Assembly: GCF_021653975.1 (NCBI RefSeq)
Contig: NZ_JAJKFK010000003.1
Location: forward strand, 186,001-250,000
Length of the DNA stretch: 64,000 bases
Direction: 5' to 3'
Source: Amycolatopsis sp. GM8
GTDB taxonomy: Bacteria > Actinomycetota > Actinomycetes > Mycobacteriales > Pseudonocardiaceae
Translations under genes and position numbers: made by a program
The notes under the pieces: model-generated
What the model was told of the DNA's origin: nothing
Seen by the model: only the letters and a program-made list of their open reading frames with translations
The model's database searches: none
Shown: one piece after another, positions 34,077-42,347 of the stretch
How the letters are laid out: every line of letters begins with the position of its first letter
Numbering within the stretch: the first letter of the stretch is position 1

Positions 34077-35309
34077 TCAGCCGCTGCGTGAGACGAGCGT
34101 CTTCAGCGGCACCGCGGTGTCCAGCGCGCGCTCCGGCGCGATCGACACGCCCTGCGCGAGTGCCTTGCGCACGGCCAGATAGTCGGCCGCGTTGTTCACC
34201 GCGTCGACCGCCACCAGCGCGCCGTCCCGGTAGTACAGCACGGAGAACCGCTCGCTCGACGGGTCGCCGCGGACCACGTGGTCGTCGTGCCCCGCACCGA
34301 GTCCGGCGATCTGCAGCTTGAGGTCGTACTGGTCGGACCAGAACCACGGCACGGCGCGGTAGCTTTCCGGGCGCCCCAGCAGGGACGCGGCCGCCACCTT
34401 GGCCTGGCCGATGGCGTGCTGCACCGATTCGAGCCGCACCCGGCGCCGACCGGTCGCCGGGTCCGGCGACACCGTGCAGTCCCCGGCGGCGACCACGCCG
34501 GGCTCGCTCGTGCGCGCGAACTCGTCGACCACGATGCCGCCGTCACAGTCGAGGCCCAGCTGTGCGGCCAGCTCCGTCCTCGGCTCGATGCCGACCCCGG
34601 CGAGCACCAGATCGGCGGGCAGCCGGGTGCCGTCGGACAGCTCCACCGCACGCACGAGGCCCTCTTCCGCGGCGAACCCGGCCACGCCCACGCCCAGCCG
34701 GATTCCGGTGCCGCGCCGCAGATGCGCCTGCCGGTAGCACTCGGACACCACCGGCGAGACGACCCGCGCCATCAACCGGTCCGCGACCTCGATGACGGTG
34801 ACGGTCTTGCCGAGCGAGCGGGCGACGGCGGCCGCTTCCAGGCCGATGAACCCGCCGCCGACGACGACCACGTTCCCGACCGACGCCAGGCGCTCTCGCA
34901 GGGAAACGGCGTCGTCGAGGTCGCGCAAGTAGCACACGCCGTCGAGGTCCGCGCCCGGCACCGCGAGCCGCCGCGCCCGGGCCCCCACGGTCAGCGCGAG
35001 CCGGTCGAACGGCAGCGAGCGACCGCGGTCGGTGATCGCGGAGCCCGGGCGCAGCCGCAGCTGTTCGACCCGTTCTCCGCTGAGCACCGTGATATCCCGG
35101 TCCGCGTAGAACGCCGGGGTGCGGAACGCCAGCGACGCGAGATCCGCTGTGCCCGCCAGGAAAGCCTTCGACAACGGCGGCCGCTGGTACGGCGGATGCG
35201 TCTCGGCGCCGATCATGGTGATGGGCCCGGTGTCGCCGCCTTCGCGCAGCGAAACCGCCACCTGCACCCCGGCCTGGCTCGCGCCGACGATCAGCGTCCC
35301 GCCGCTCAC
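34077..35309 (-). CDS. FAD-dependent ferredoxin reductase
   Basis: This 410-residue reductase has an N-terminal FAD site ('LIVGASQAGVQVAVSLREGG'), an NAD site ('VVVVGGGFIGLEAAAVARSLG') and the FAD-contacting 'VVAAGDCT' segment, as in rubredoxin/putidaredoxin reductases. It moves electrons from NAD(P)H to the [2Fe-2S] ferredoxin whose gene overlaps its start by four bases. With the Rieske oxygenase this makes a three-component system, unlike the classical phthalate dioxygenase, which uses a two-component reductase. Confidence 0.92.
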   Translation of the reverse strand: MSGGTLIVGASQAGVQVAVSLREGGDTGPITMIGAETHPPYQRPPLSKAFLAGTADLASLAFRTPAFYADRDITVLSGERVEQLRLRPGSAITDRGRSLPFDRLALTVGARARRLAVPGADLDGVCYLRDLDDAVSLRERLASVGNVVVVGGGFIGLEAAAVARSLGKTVTVIEVADRLMARVVSPVVSECYRQAHLRRGTGIRLGVGVAGFAAEEGLVRAVELSDGTRLPADLVLAGVGIEPRTELAAQLGLDCDGGIVVDEFARTSEPGVVAAGDCTVSPDPATGRRRVRLESVQHAIGQAKVAAASLLGRPESYRAVPWFWSDQYDLKLQIAGLGAGHDDHVVRGDPSSERFSVLYYRDGALVAVDAVNNAADYLAVRKALAQGVSIAPERALDTAVPLKTLVSRSG

Positions 35310-35629
35310 GGCTGCACCGGCGGGATGTCGACGGTCAGGCCGTCGAGCTCCTCGGTCAGCTCGATCTGGCAGGACAGCCGGCTGCCGGTGCGGCGCTCGG
35401 TGACCGCGAGATCGAGCAGATCCTCTTCCAGGTCCCCGGGTTCACCGAGCCGCGCCAGCAGATCGTCGCGGACGTAGACGTGACAGGTGGCGCAGCTGGC
35501 GTTGCCACCGCATTCGCCCACGATGCCGGGGACGCCGTGCCGCACCGCGGTCGCCATGGCCGACTCGCCGGCCACCGCGTCGACGACATGCCGTTCGCCG
35601 TCGGGGGAAACGTAGACCACTTTCGGCAA
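35306..35629 (-). CDS. [2Fe-2S] ferredoxin, adrenodoxin/putidaredoxin type
   Basis: This 107-residue ferredoxin has cluster ligands Cys40, Cys46, Cys49 and Cys87 ('GECGGNASCATCHVYV', 'LSCQ'), the C-x5-C-x2-C...C pattern of the adrenodoxin class. The conserved acidic loop for reductase contact ('DLEEDLLDLA') is present. It is the first gene of a two-gene operon with the reductase and very probably feeds the Rieske oxygenase. Confidence 0.93.
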   Translation of the reverse strand: MPKVVYVSPDGERHVVDAVAGESAMATAVRHGVPGIVGECGGNASCATCHVYVRDDLLARLGEPGDLEEDLLDLAVTERRTGSRLSCQIELTEELDGLTVDIPPVQP

Positions 35630-35658
35630 GGCGCCCTCCGCTCGCTCCGGCCCGCCAT

Positions 35659-35669
35659 TGGTTAGTCCA
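35659..35669 (-). promoter_or_regulatory. TGGT-N3-ACCA-type box and -10 for ferredoxin operon
   Basis: tggttagtcca (plus strand) is one mismatch from the palindrome. On the minus strand a perfect TATAAT (35674-35669) directly abuts it, so bound repressor would block the start site of the ferredoxin-reductase operon. Confidence 0.6.
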
Positions 35670-35708
35670 TTATACCTTCAATGAAGCTCGCCGGGCTAGA
35701 CTCCCCTA

Positions 35709-35719
35709 TGGTGTTACCA
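35709..35719 (+). promoter_or_regulatory. Perfect TGGT-N3-ACCA box before the mutase gene
   Basis: tggtgttacca followed by ttagg, 28 bp upstream of the start codon at 35747. TATGGT (35707-35712) could be the -10 element. The flank (atggtgttaccattagg) matches the boxes at 39284 and 50390. Confidence 0.65.
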
Positions 35720-35746
35720 TTAGGCCGCCACGCAAGGAAGTGATCG

Positions 35747-36505
35747 ATGTCGCCGAAGGACTCCCGGGCACTCGTGCTCCTTCGCCACGGGCAGAGCACC
35801 GCCAACGCCGGCGACCGGTTCGGGGGCTGGCTCGACTTCGCCCTCACCGACCGCGGCCGCCACGAGGCCGCGCACGCCGGAAAACTCCTCGCCGCACAGG
35901 ATCTGGTGCCTGGCGTCGTGCACACGTCGCTGTTGTCCCGGGCCGTCGAGACGGCCGTCCTCGCGATGGCCACGCTCGGGTCACCGCTGCACATCCGGCG
36001 CAGCTGGCGGCTCAACGAGCGGCACTACGGCCGCCTGCAGGGCCGGTCCCGCAAGGACATCCGCGCCGAGTTCGGCGACGAGGCGTTCGCCCGGTGGCGG
36101 CGGTCCTACGAGCACGCCCCACCCGCGCTGGCGGCCGACGACCCGGACCATCCCCGGTTCGATCCGCGGTACTCGGCGGTGCCCGCCGGGGAACTGCCCG
36201 GCAGCGAGTCCCTCGCCGATGTGCGAGTACGGCTGGTGCCGTACTGGCAGGAATCGATCGTGCCCGATCTCGCCGCGGGCCGCGTGCCACTCGTGGTGGC
36301 ACACGGCAACTCCCTGCGCGCCCTGTGCATGCACCTCGACGGGCTCACGCCCGAGGAGGTCACGGAGCTGAACATCCCGACCGGCGTGCCGTTGCACTAC
36401 GAGCTGGACCACGACCTCCGCCCGCTCGTGCGCGGCGGCAGGTATCTCGATCCCGCACTGGCGGCCGAAGGCGTGGCCGAGGTGCTCGCGCAGGGCCGGC
36501 CATGA
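35747..36505 (+). CDS. gpmA: 2,3-bisphosphoglycerate-dependent phosphoglycerate mutase family
   Basis: This 252-residue protein has the histidine-phosphatase motif 'VLLRHGQSTANAGDRFGGWLDFALTDRGRHEA' (phospho-acceptor His15), 'LNERHYGRLQGRSRKDIRAEFGDE' and the second catalytic His in 'VVAHGNSLRALCMHLDGL', as in GpmA. It should interconvert 3- and 2-phosphoglycerate. Its presence among aromatic-acid genes behind a perfect regulatory box suggests an inducible isozyme that helps route C3 products, or a related phosphatase. That contextual role is inference. Confidence 0.82.
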   Translation: MSPKDSRALVLLRHGQSTANAGDRFGGWLDFALTDRGRHEAAHAGKLLAAQDLVPGVVHTSLLSRAVETAVLAMATLGSPLHIRRSWRLNERHYGRLQGRSRKDIRAEFGDEAFARWRRSYEHAPPALAADDPDHPRFDPRYSAVPAGELPGSESLADVRVRLVPYWQESIVPDLAAGRVPLVVAHGNSLRALCMHLDGLTPEEVTELNIPTGVPLHYELDHDLRPLVRGGRYLDPALAAEGVAEVLAQGRP

Positions 36506-36602
36506 TCGCGGCGCGACCGCATCGCGTTTCGGGCGGTATCCGCCGAATTCCCTCGATGTATTTCGCTTTTCCCGGCGCGGATTCGCCGACGCGGGCATTG
36601 CA

Positions 36603-36619
36603 TGGTCTGACAGCAGACC
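36603..36619 (+). promoter_or_regulatory. Inverted repeat ggtctg-acag-cagacc before ABC operon
   Basis: Perfect 6-bp arms (36604-36609 and 36614-36619) lie 15 bp before the ATPase start codon. The left arm continues as tggtctgac, the same half-site as at 29133 and 49488-49503. Confidence 0.55.
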
Positions 36620-36633
36620 CTTAGACTCCGGCC

Positions 36634-37449
36634 ATGCCTCATCGTCGAGCGACCGGGTCCGCGCATCTGGAAGCGGCCGGGGTGTGCATCGAATACCGCG
36701 ACTCGGGCCATGCCCGCGATCCCGCCGTCGAGGGCGTCGATCTCACGGTTTCCCGCGGCGACTTCGTCTGCATCGTCGGCCCTTCCGGCTGCGGCAAGAC
36801 GACGTTTCTCAATGCCGTGGCCGGTTTCCTGCCGGTCAGTGCCGGCAGCCTCACCCTCGACGGGCGGGACATCCCGGGGCCGGGGCCCGATCGCGCGATG
36901 GTGTTCCAGCACGCGAGCCTGCTGCCGTGGCGGACCGTGCTGGACAACGTCACGTACGGCCTGGAACTGGCCAAGTCGATGAAACGGGCGCAGGCGCGGG
37001 ACCGGGCCAGGGAACTGCTGGAACTCGTCGGGCTGGCCGGGGTGGCGAACCAGCATCCCGGGCAGCTGTCCGGCGGCATGCAGCAGCGGGTCAACCTGGC
37101 CAGGGCGCTCGCCGTCGAGCCGGAACTGCTGCTGCTCGACGAGCCGTTCGCGTCGATCGACGCGCAGACCCGCGAGGTGATGCAGAGCGAATTGCTGCGG
37201 ATCTGCGCCGCCCGCGACGTGACCGCCCTGTTCGTCACGCACGACATCACCGAGGCGGCGTTCCTCGCCGACCGCGTGTGCGTGTTCAGTCCACGGCCGG
37301 GCCGCATCATCCGGGAGGTGCCGATCCCGTTGCCGCGCCCGCGGGAACAGCGAATCCGGCGGCTGCCCGAATTCCTCGCGCTCGTCGACGAAATCTCCGA
37401 CGCGCTCTACGGCGCGGCCACGCCGGTCGCGAACGGAGGTTCCCGCTAG
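36634..37449 (+). CDS. ABC transporter ATPase, nitrate/sulfonate/taurine type
   Basis: This 271-residue ATPase has Walker A GPSGCGKT (about residues 49-56), signature LSGGMQQR and Walker B LLLLDEPFASID, and the 'ISPRPGRIIREV'-type C-terminal segment ('CVFSPRPGRIIREVPIPLPRPR') of SsuB/TauB proteins. It powers uptake with the permease and lipoprotein encoded immediately downstream. The stop is adjacent to the permease ATG with no gap. Given the locus, the imported solute is likely the aromatic or sulfonated growth substrate. Confidence 0.9.
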   Translation: MPHRRATGSAHLEAAGVCIEYRDSGHARDPAVEGVDLTVSRGDFVCIVGPSGCGKTTFLNAVAGFLPVSAGSLTLDGRDIPGPGPDRAMVFQHASLLPWRTVLDNVTYGLELAKSMKRAQARDRARELLELVGLAGVANQHPGQLSGGMQQRVNLARALAVEPELLLLDEPFASIDAQTREVMQSELLRICAARDVTALFVTHDITEAAFLADRVCVFSPRPGRIIREVPIPLPRPREQRIRRLPEFLALVDEISDALYGAATPVANGGSR

Positions 37450-38277
37450 ATGGCTCTGACCACTGATGTGCAGGCACCTTCGGCAGGCACAACGAAACCC
37501 GCCCCGAAACGGCGCTACCGGCCGAGCGCGAAATACGTCTACGGCACCATCGCGGTCCTGGTGGCGCTGGCCCTCTGGGAGATCATCGCGGTGCTGCGCC
37601 TGCGGCCCGCGATCGTGCTGCCCGGGCCCGGCGACGTGCTCACCGCGTTCGAGCATCTGTTCAGTACCAACGAGATCTGGACCGACCTCGGCACCAGCGG
37701 CAGCGAGCTGTTGTTCGGCCTGCTGCTCGCCGCCGTGGTGGGGCTGCCGCTCGGGATCCTCATCGGGTGGTACCGGCGACTGTCCTATGTGTTCAACCCG
37801 TTCATCACTTTCCTTTACGCCACACCGCGGATCGCACTGACCCCACTGCTGATCATCTGGCTCGGCATCGGCAGCACGTCGAAGACCGCGATCGTCTTCC
37901 TGATGGCCGTGTTCCCGATCCTGATCAACACGGCCACCGGGATGCAGAGCCTCGACCCCGCGATCGTGCGGGTGGCCCGCTGTTTCGGCGGCCGGGACCT
38001 GCAGATCTTCCGCACCATCGCGTTGCCGGCCACCGTCCCGTTCGTGCTGAGCGGCCTGCGGCTGGCCGTCGGGCAGGCACTGATCGGCGTGTTCGTCGCC
38101 GAGCTCAGCGGCGCCCAGTCCGGCGTCGGGATGATGATGAACAACGCGGGCCAGCAGTTCCAGACCTCGGTCGTGTTCGCCGGGCTGTTCATCTTCGCCC
38201 TGACCGGGGTCCTGCTCAACGCGCTTCTCCGCCGGGTCGAACGGCATTTCGACTCCTGGCGCCACCCCACGCACTGA
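37450..38277 (+). CDS. ABC transporter permease, nitrate/sulfonate/taurine type
   Basis: This 275-residue membrane protein with about six helices shows the binding-protein-dependent transport signature 'ATGMQSLDPAIVRVARCFGGRDLQIFRTIALPATVPFVLSGLRLAVGQALIGVFVAEL', typical of SsuC/TauC. It is the middle gene of the three-gene importer. Its basic N-terminus ('APKRRYRPSAKYVYG') precedes the first helix. Confidence 0.9.
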   Translation: MALTTDVQAPSAGTTKPAPKRRYRPSAKYVYGTIAVLVALALWEIIAVLRLRPAIVLPGPGDVLTAFEHLFSTNEIWTDLGTSGSELLFGLLLAAVVGLPLGILIGWYRRLSYVFNPFITFLYATPRIALTPLLIIWLGIGSTSKTAIVFLMAVFPILINTATGMQSLDPAIVRVARCFGGRDLQIFRTIALPATVPFVLSGLRLAVGQALIGVFVAELSGAQSGVGMMMNNAGQQFQTSVVFAGLFIFALTGVLLNALLRRVERHFDSWRHPTH

Positions 38278-38305
38278 AGGCCGACACCGGCCGGGAGGAA
38301 CAACG

Positions 38306-39268
38306 ATGTTCACAGCCAAGTCGCGTACGAGAATGCTCGCCGTCGCGGCGGCCACCTGCCTGCTCGCGGCCTGCGCGCCCGGCGGTGGTTCGGGCGGCGA
38401 CGCCAACACGCTCACCGTCAGCTACAGCCAGGTGGTCGCCGACGAGCTGCCGCTGTGGATCGCCGTCGATTCCGGGCTGTTCGCCAAGCAGGGACTCGAC
38501 GTCAAGCTGACGAGCCTGAGCGGATCGGACGGTTTTCCCGCGCTCGTCTCGGGACAGACCCAGCTGGCCTCGATCGGCGCGTCGGAAATCGTGTCCGGTG
38601 CGGGATCCGGCGCCGACGTCAGCTATCTCGCCGCCCTGACGCCCGTCTTCCCGTACGAGCTCTACGCCAAGGTCCCGGATGGCGCGGGCCTGAAGGGCAA
38701 ACGCATCGGGATCACGAGCCTCAGCGGGTCGCTCTACGTCGCGACGCTGTCCGCGCTCAAACAGCTCGGCCTCTCCCCCGGCGACGTGCAGCTGATCACC
38801 CTGGGCTCGGTCACCAACCTCAACAACGCGCTGGTCGCCGGCAGTATCGACGCGGCGCTGTCGCATCCGCCCGCGTCGGCGCAGATCGAGGCCGCCGGGT
38901 ATCACGTGCTGCTCGACCTGGCGAAGCAGAACATCCCGACCTCGAACGTCGGCATCGCCGCGATGAAGTCGTACGTCTCGGGCCACGGCGACCAGATCAA
39001 GCGATTCATGGCGGCCCTGCAGGAGGCCATCACCCGGGAGAAGACCGACGAGGCGTACTCGGTCAAGGAACTCGGGGACCACCTGAAGGTCGACGACCAG
39101 AAGGCGTTGCAGGAGACCTGGCGCTACTACGCGCAGGAGGTGCTGCCCGACGTGCCCACGCCGTCCGTGGCCCAGCTGCAGACGTCGAAGGACGCGCTCG
39201 GCAAGACACCCGGAGTGTCCGATTTGGACCTGAGCAAAATCGTCGACACCTCGTTCGTCGCACGCTAG
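38306..39268 (+). CDS. ABC transporter substrate-binding lipoprotein, NMT1/SsuA type
   Basis: This 320-residue lipoprotein has a signal peptide with lipobox LLAAC (Cys23), then an NMT1/SsuA-like binding fold ('LPLWIAVDSGLFAKQGLDVKLTSLSGSDGFPALVSGQTQLASIGASEIV', 'GKRIGITSLSGSLYVATLSALKQLGL'). It captures the solute for the upstream permease and ATPase. The fold is also that of the 4,5-dihydroxyphthalate-decarboxylase-like proteins, but the export signal shows a transport role here. Confidence 0.9.
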   Translation: MFTAKSRTRMLAVAAATCLLAACAPGGGSGGDANTLTVSYSQVVADELPLWIAVDSGLFAKQGLDVKLTSLSGSDGFPALVSGQTQLASIGASEIVSGAGSGADVSYLAALTPVFPYELYAKVPDGAGLKGKRIGITSLSGSLYVATLSALKQLGLSPGDVQLITLGSVTNLNNALVAGSIDAALSHPPASAQIEAAGYHVLLDLAKQNIPTSNVGIAAMKSYVSGHGDQIKRFMAALQEAITREKTDEAYSVKELGDHLKVDDQKALQETWRYYAQEVLPDVPTPSVAQLQTSKDALGKTPGVSDLDLSKIVDTSFVAR

Positions 39269-39283
39269 GTTTAAATGATAAAA

Positions 39284-39294
39284 TGGTCTTACCA
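39284..39294 (+). promoter_or_regulatory. Perfect TGGT-N3-ACCA box before the bicupin operon
   Basis: tggtcttacca with flanks aaa and ttagg, 24 bp before the start codon at 39319. The AT-rich gataaa just upstream (39277-39282) is a possible -10, placing the box over the transcription start. Confidence 0.65.
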
Positions 39295-39318
39295 TTAGGT
39301 CGCGACTTGGGAGGATTC

Positions 39319-40311
39319 ATGGGTAGCAAGGGGCGCGTGTTCGTCCGTGGCCTGACCTCGGAAACCTACGGCCTGGGAGAGTTCCGGCAGCAGCAGCTCG
39401 CCGCCGCCCGCGTGCGCGACGACTCGGTCGTCGTCGACGACGCGAAGGTGGCGCATTCCGGCGACAGCGAGAAGTCCCGCACCTGGTGGCGGATCGGCCC
39501 CGGCGACCCCGACTTCCTCACCCAGACCATCCAGGTCCACTTCGTGGAGCTGCCGCCGCGGTCGAGCAACCACGGGCACGGCCACCAGAACGAGGCCGCG
39601 TTCTACATCCTCGAAGGCCGCGGCTACGAGATCCACGACGACCAGCGCTACGACTGGGCCAAGGACGACCTGGTGTTCGTGCACACCGATTCCGTACACC
39701 GGCACTTCAACCCCTACGACGAGCGCGCGCTCGCGCTCGTGGTGAAAGCCAAGTGCACCTGGATGTTCATGGGCCTGATCCAGCAGGGCCGGTCCGGCCC
39801 GATCGAGCGGCCGGACGAGTTCGGCCCGCGCGAGGACTGGTCGCGGATCTGGACCCCCGGCGTGCTCGACCGCAAGAAGGTGATCTCCCCGGCCGACACG
39901 GCCTGGGAGGACACCCCGCTGGGGCGGGTGCGCGTGCTGTCCTCGCCGGCGCGCACCGACGCGCGCATCTTCAGCGTCGATGCGTTCGAGCTGGACATCC
40001 CCGCGGGCGGGCGGTCCGGCAAGTACTGGAAGATGGCCGACGAGGTGCTCTACGTCCTCGACGGTGGCGGATACGCGCTGCAGTGGGAAGTCGAGGCCGA
40101 GATCGCGGAGAAGTACTACGCCCGCGTCGCGCTCGAACCCAAGCGTTACGAACTCACCAAGGGCGACACGCTTTACGTGCCGCAGAACCACATCTGCCAG
40201 CTGTTCGCCGCCGACGGCACCCCGCTGCGGCTGCTTTCGGCGCAGAACCGGGTGTTCAAGCACCTCGGCTACGACACCGTGCACTTCTTCGAGCCCGCCG
40301 CCGCGCACTGA
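39319..40311 (+). CDS. Bicupin protein, gentisate-dioxygenase-like architecture
   Basis: This 330-residue protein has two cupin domains. The N-terminal cupin has a complete metal site ('NHGHGHQNEAAFYILEGRG', His85/87/89 and Glu92, then 'SVHRHFN' with His127/129). The C-terminal cupin has lost the HxH motif ('GKYWKMADEVLYVLDGGG'). One active and one decayed site is the arrangement of gentisate 1,2-dioxygenase and related ring-cleaving enzymes. ATG 39319 has GGGAGGA just upstream. It is probably an Fe(II) dioxygenase cleaving a hydroxylated aromatic acid; the substrate is unknown. Confidence 0.8.
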   Translation: MGSKGRVFVRGLTSETYGLGEFRQQQLAAARVRDDSVVVDDAKVAHSGDSEKSRTWWRIGPGDPDFLTQTIQVHFVELPPRSSNHGHGHQNEAAFYILEGRGYEIHDDQRYDWAKDDLVFVHTDSVHRHFNPYDERALALVVKAKCTWMFMGLIQQGRSGPIERPDEFGPREDWSRIWTPGVLDRKKVISPADTAWEDTPLGRVRVLSSPARTDARIFSVDAFELDIPAGGRSGKYWKMADEVLYVLDGGGYALQWEVEAEIAEKYYARVALEPKRYELTKGDTLYVPQNHICQLFAADGTPLRLLSAQNRVFKHLGYDTVHFFEPAAAH

Positions 40312-40323
40312 AAGGGAAACCGC

Positions 40324-41391
40324 ATGGCGACCCACACCACCACAGCCGTTTCCCATTACCACGTCCAGAAAAAGCGGCGAGCGCAGTTCCTCGAAGACTG
40401 GCGGCGGTACCGGCAGACCGTTGTGCACGGCACCGACGTGCCGTTGCTGCCGACCGCGCGTGGCCTCCGCACGGGCGTGTTCGCGGGTGCGGACGGCGAC
40501 CGGCCGACCCGGTCGATGGACGCGCTGGTGCACGAACTCGACCAGGGTGTCACCAGCACGCTGCACCGGCATTCCTGGGACGCGATGCTGTTCGCCGTCG
40601 CGGGCCGGGGCTGGACGGAGATCGACGGGCAGCGGATCGACTGGGGCCCGGGCGACTCGCTGCACGTGCCGGCGTGGGCCTGGCACCGCAGTGGCAACGA
40701 AAACGGCGTCACCGCGCGGTATCTGAGCTTCTCCAGCCAGCCGATGCTGGAAACGATGGGCATGGCGATCCTCGAAGACGCCGGGCACACGCCCGTCGCG
40801 GAGCTACCGGGGCGTCCCGGGTACTCCCCCGGTGTCGACGGCGACGACCCGTACGCGCGGCGTTTGCGCCGGCTGGCACGGGATCAGGACGCCCGGCGGT
40901 CCGGCCGGCTGCACACCAGCTGGGACGACCTGGAACTGGTCAACACCCCGCGCGGGACCCGCACCACGTTCCTGCTCGACCGCGCGATCGGCTACCAGGC
41001 CTCCGGGATCACGATGGCGATGTTCGAGATCGCGCCCGGCCGCGGGCAGTCGATGCACCGCCACCCCGGCGAGGCGTGGCTGTACGTCGTGGAAGGCAAG
41101 GGGCACAGCTATCTCGGCCCCGAGCCCGAGGGCGGCGAGACGTACCCGTGGCAGAAGGGCGACATCATCGTCGTCGACCATTTCCTGTGGCACCAGCACA
41201 TCAACGACGATCCGGAGCACACGGCGAAGGTCGTCCGGATCCACATGTTCGACTCGCTGCTGGAGACCATGCGGGTGCTGTGCGATCCCCTCGTGCTGTT
41301 CGAGGAGCCGCCGGAGCACATCCGCGACGCGCAGGCCGGTGATCCGTCCACAGTGGACTGGCCGGCGATGACCCGGCCGACCTGGCCGTGA
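40324..41391 (+). CDS. Bicupin protein with two complete metal sites
   Basis: A 355-residue double cupin. Domain 1 has 'STLHRHSWDAMLFAVAGRG' (His81, His83, Asp86 replacing Glu) and 'AWHRSGN' (His121). Domain 2 has 'MHRHPGEAWLYVVEGKG' (His245, His247, Glu250) and 'LWHQHIN' (His290/292). It follows the first bicupin gene by 12 bp and overlaps the AAA ATPase gene by four bases (GTGA). It may be a dioxygenase partner or a second cupin enzyme of the pathway. A ring-cleavage, hydrolase or isomerase function cannot be distinguished by sequence alone. Confidence 0.78.
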   Translation: MATHTTTAVSHYHVQKKRRAQFLEDWRRYRQTVVHGTDVPLLPTARGLRTGVFAGADGDRPTRSMDALVHELDQGVTSTLHRHSWDAMLFAVAGRGWTEIDGQRIDWGPGDSLHVPAWAWHRSGNENGVTARYLSFSSQPMLETMGMAILEDAGHTPVAELPGRPGYSPGVDGDDPYARRLRRLARDQDARRSGRLHTSWDDLELVNTPRGTRTTFLLDRAIGYQASGITMAMFEIAPGRGQSMHRHPGEAWLYVVEGKGHSYLGPEPEGGETYPWQKGDIIVVDHFLWHQHINDDPEHTAKVVRIHMFDSLLETMRVLCDPLVLFEEPPEHIRDAQAGDPSTVDWPAMTRPTWP

Positions 41392-42347
41392 CACCACGGT
41401 TGCCGCCCGGTGTCGCGGGCCTGCACGCCCTGCCGGCCGATCACCACGAGGGTCCGTGGGACTCGGTGTTCGTGCCCGGTGACCTGAAGGACCGCATCCT
41501 GCGGCACTGTGTGCTCGTGCTGCGGCACGGCCGGCGGCTCGCGCAGCTGGCCGGGCCGCCGCACGGGCTCGTCCTGCTGTCCGGGCCGCCCGGCACCGGG
41601 AAGACCACGCTGGCGCAGGGGCTCGCGCAGAAGGCCGCGCTGGGGGTGTCCGACGTGGGCGCGACGACGTTCGTCGAACTGGATCCGCACGCTTTTCCGA
41701 GCGACCTGCTCGGGGAGAGCCAGCGGGCGGTGGCGACGCTGTTCCACGAGACGCTGCCGGAGCTGGCCGCGCGGCGGCCGCACCTGATCGTGCTGGTGGA
41801 CGAGGTCGAGTCCTTCGCGGTGCGGCGTGGTTCGGCGTCGTTCGACACGAACCCGGTGGACGTGCACCGGGCGACGGACGCCGTACTGGCCGGGGTGGAC
41901 GCGCTGCGCGAGTCCTGCCCGCGCACGATCGTGGTGACCACGACGAATTTCCCGTCGGCGGTCGACGACGCGTTCGTGTCGCGGGCGGATGTGATCGCGC
42001 ATCTGGACCTGCCCGACGACCGGACGGTGCGGCGGATCGTGGAACACTCACTGGCGGAGATCGTGGCGGTATGGCCGGAGGCCGCGGCGACGGCGGAGGA
42101 CACGGCGTCTCTCACGGACGCCGCGAGGCTGCTGCGCGGCCTCGACGGCCGCCGGATCCGCAAGGCGGTGCTCGGCGCACTCGTCGTCCGCGACGAGGTA
42201 GCGGCGGACCCGGGCCGCTTGACCGGTGCGGACCTCGTCGCCGCCGCCCGGATCGCCGCGGCTTCCTTGGCAGGCAACGGCTTTCACGCCGCGGCGGCCC
42301 TGTCCTCGTCCGGCTCCTCGTCCGCATCCGGGTCGGTCAAGCTGTAG
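41388..42347 (+). CDS. AAA+ ATPase, TRIP13/Pch2-like
   Basis: A 319-residue single AAA+ domain protein with Walker A GPPGTGKT (66-73), Walker B 'LIVLVDEVES' (133-142), sensor 1 'VVTTTNFPSAVDDAFVSRAD' with a candidate Arg finger (Arg199), and a small C-terminal lid. The 'DEVESFAVRR' motif resembles Pch2/TRIP13 remodelers. Bacterial relatives usually sit beside HORMA and CD-NTase genes (CBASS), which are absent here. Translation is coupled to the bicupin gene, so it may assemble or activate a pathway enzyme. Its 3' end overlaps the convergent MFS gene by 64 bp. Confidence 0.78.
   Translation: MTPRLPPGVAGLHALPADHHEGPWDSVFVPGDLKDRILRHCVLVLRHGRRLAQLAGPPHGLVLLSGPPGTGKTTLAQGLAQKAALGVSDVGATTFVELDPHAFPSDLLGESQRAVATLFHETLPELAARRPHLIVLVDEVESFAVRRGSASFDTNPVDVHRATDAVLAGVDALRESCPRTIVVTTTNFPSAVDDAFVSRADVIAHLDLPDDRTVRRIVEHSLAEIVAVWPEAAATAEDTASLTDAARLLRGLDGRRIRKAVLGALVVRDEVAADPGRLTGADLVAAARIAAASLAGNGFHAAAALSSSGSSSASGSVKL

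Noticed and set aside
36397-38415. 672-codon minus-strand open frame opposite the SsuBC-type transporter genes
   Set aside because: Its composition (Arg, Gly, Asp, Gln-rich) and lack of motifs mark it as antisense to the clear ABC genes.
41388-42347. CBASS-type defence system around the TRIP13-like ATPase
   Set aside because: No CD-NTase, HORMA or effector gene is present nearby; the neighbours are metabolic.
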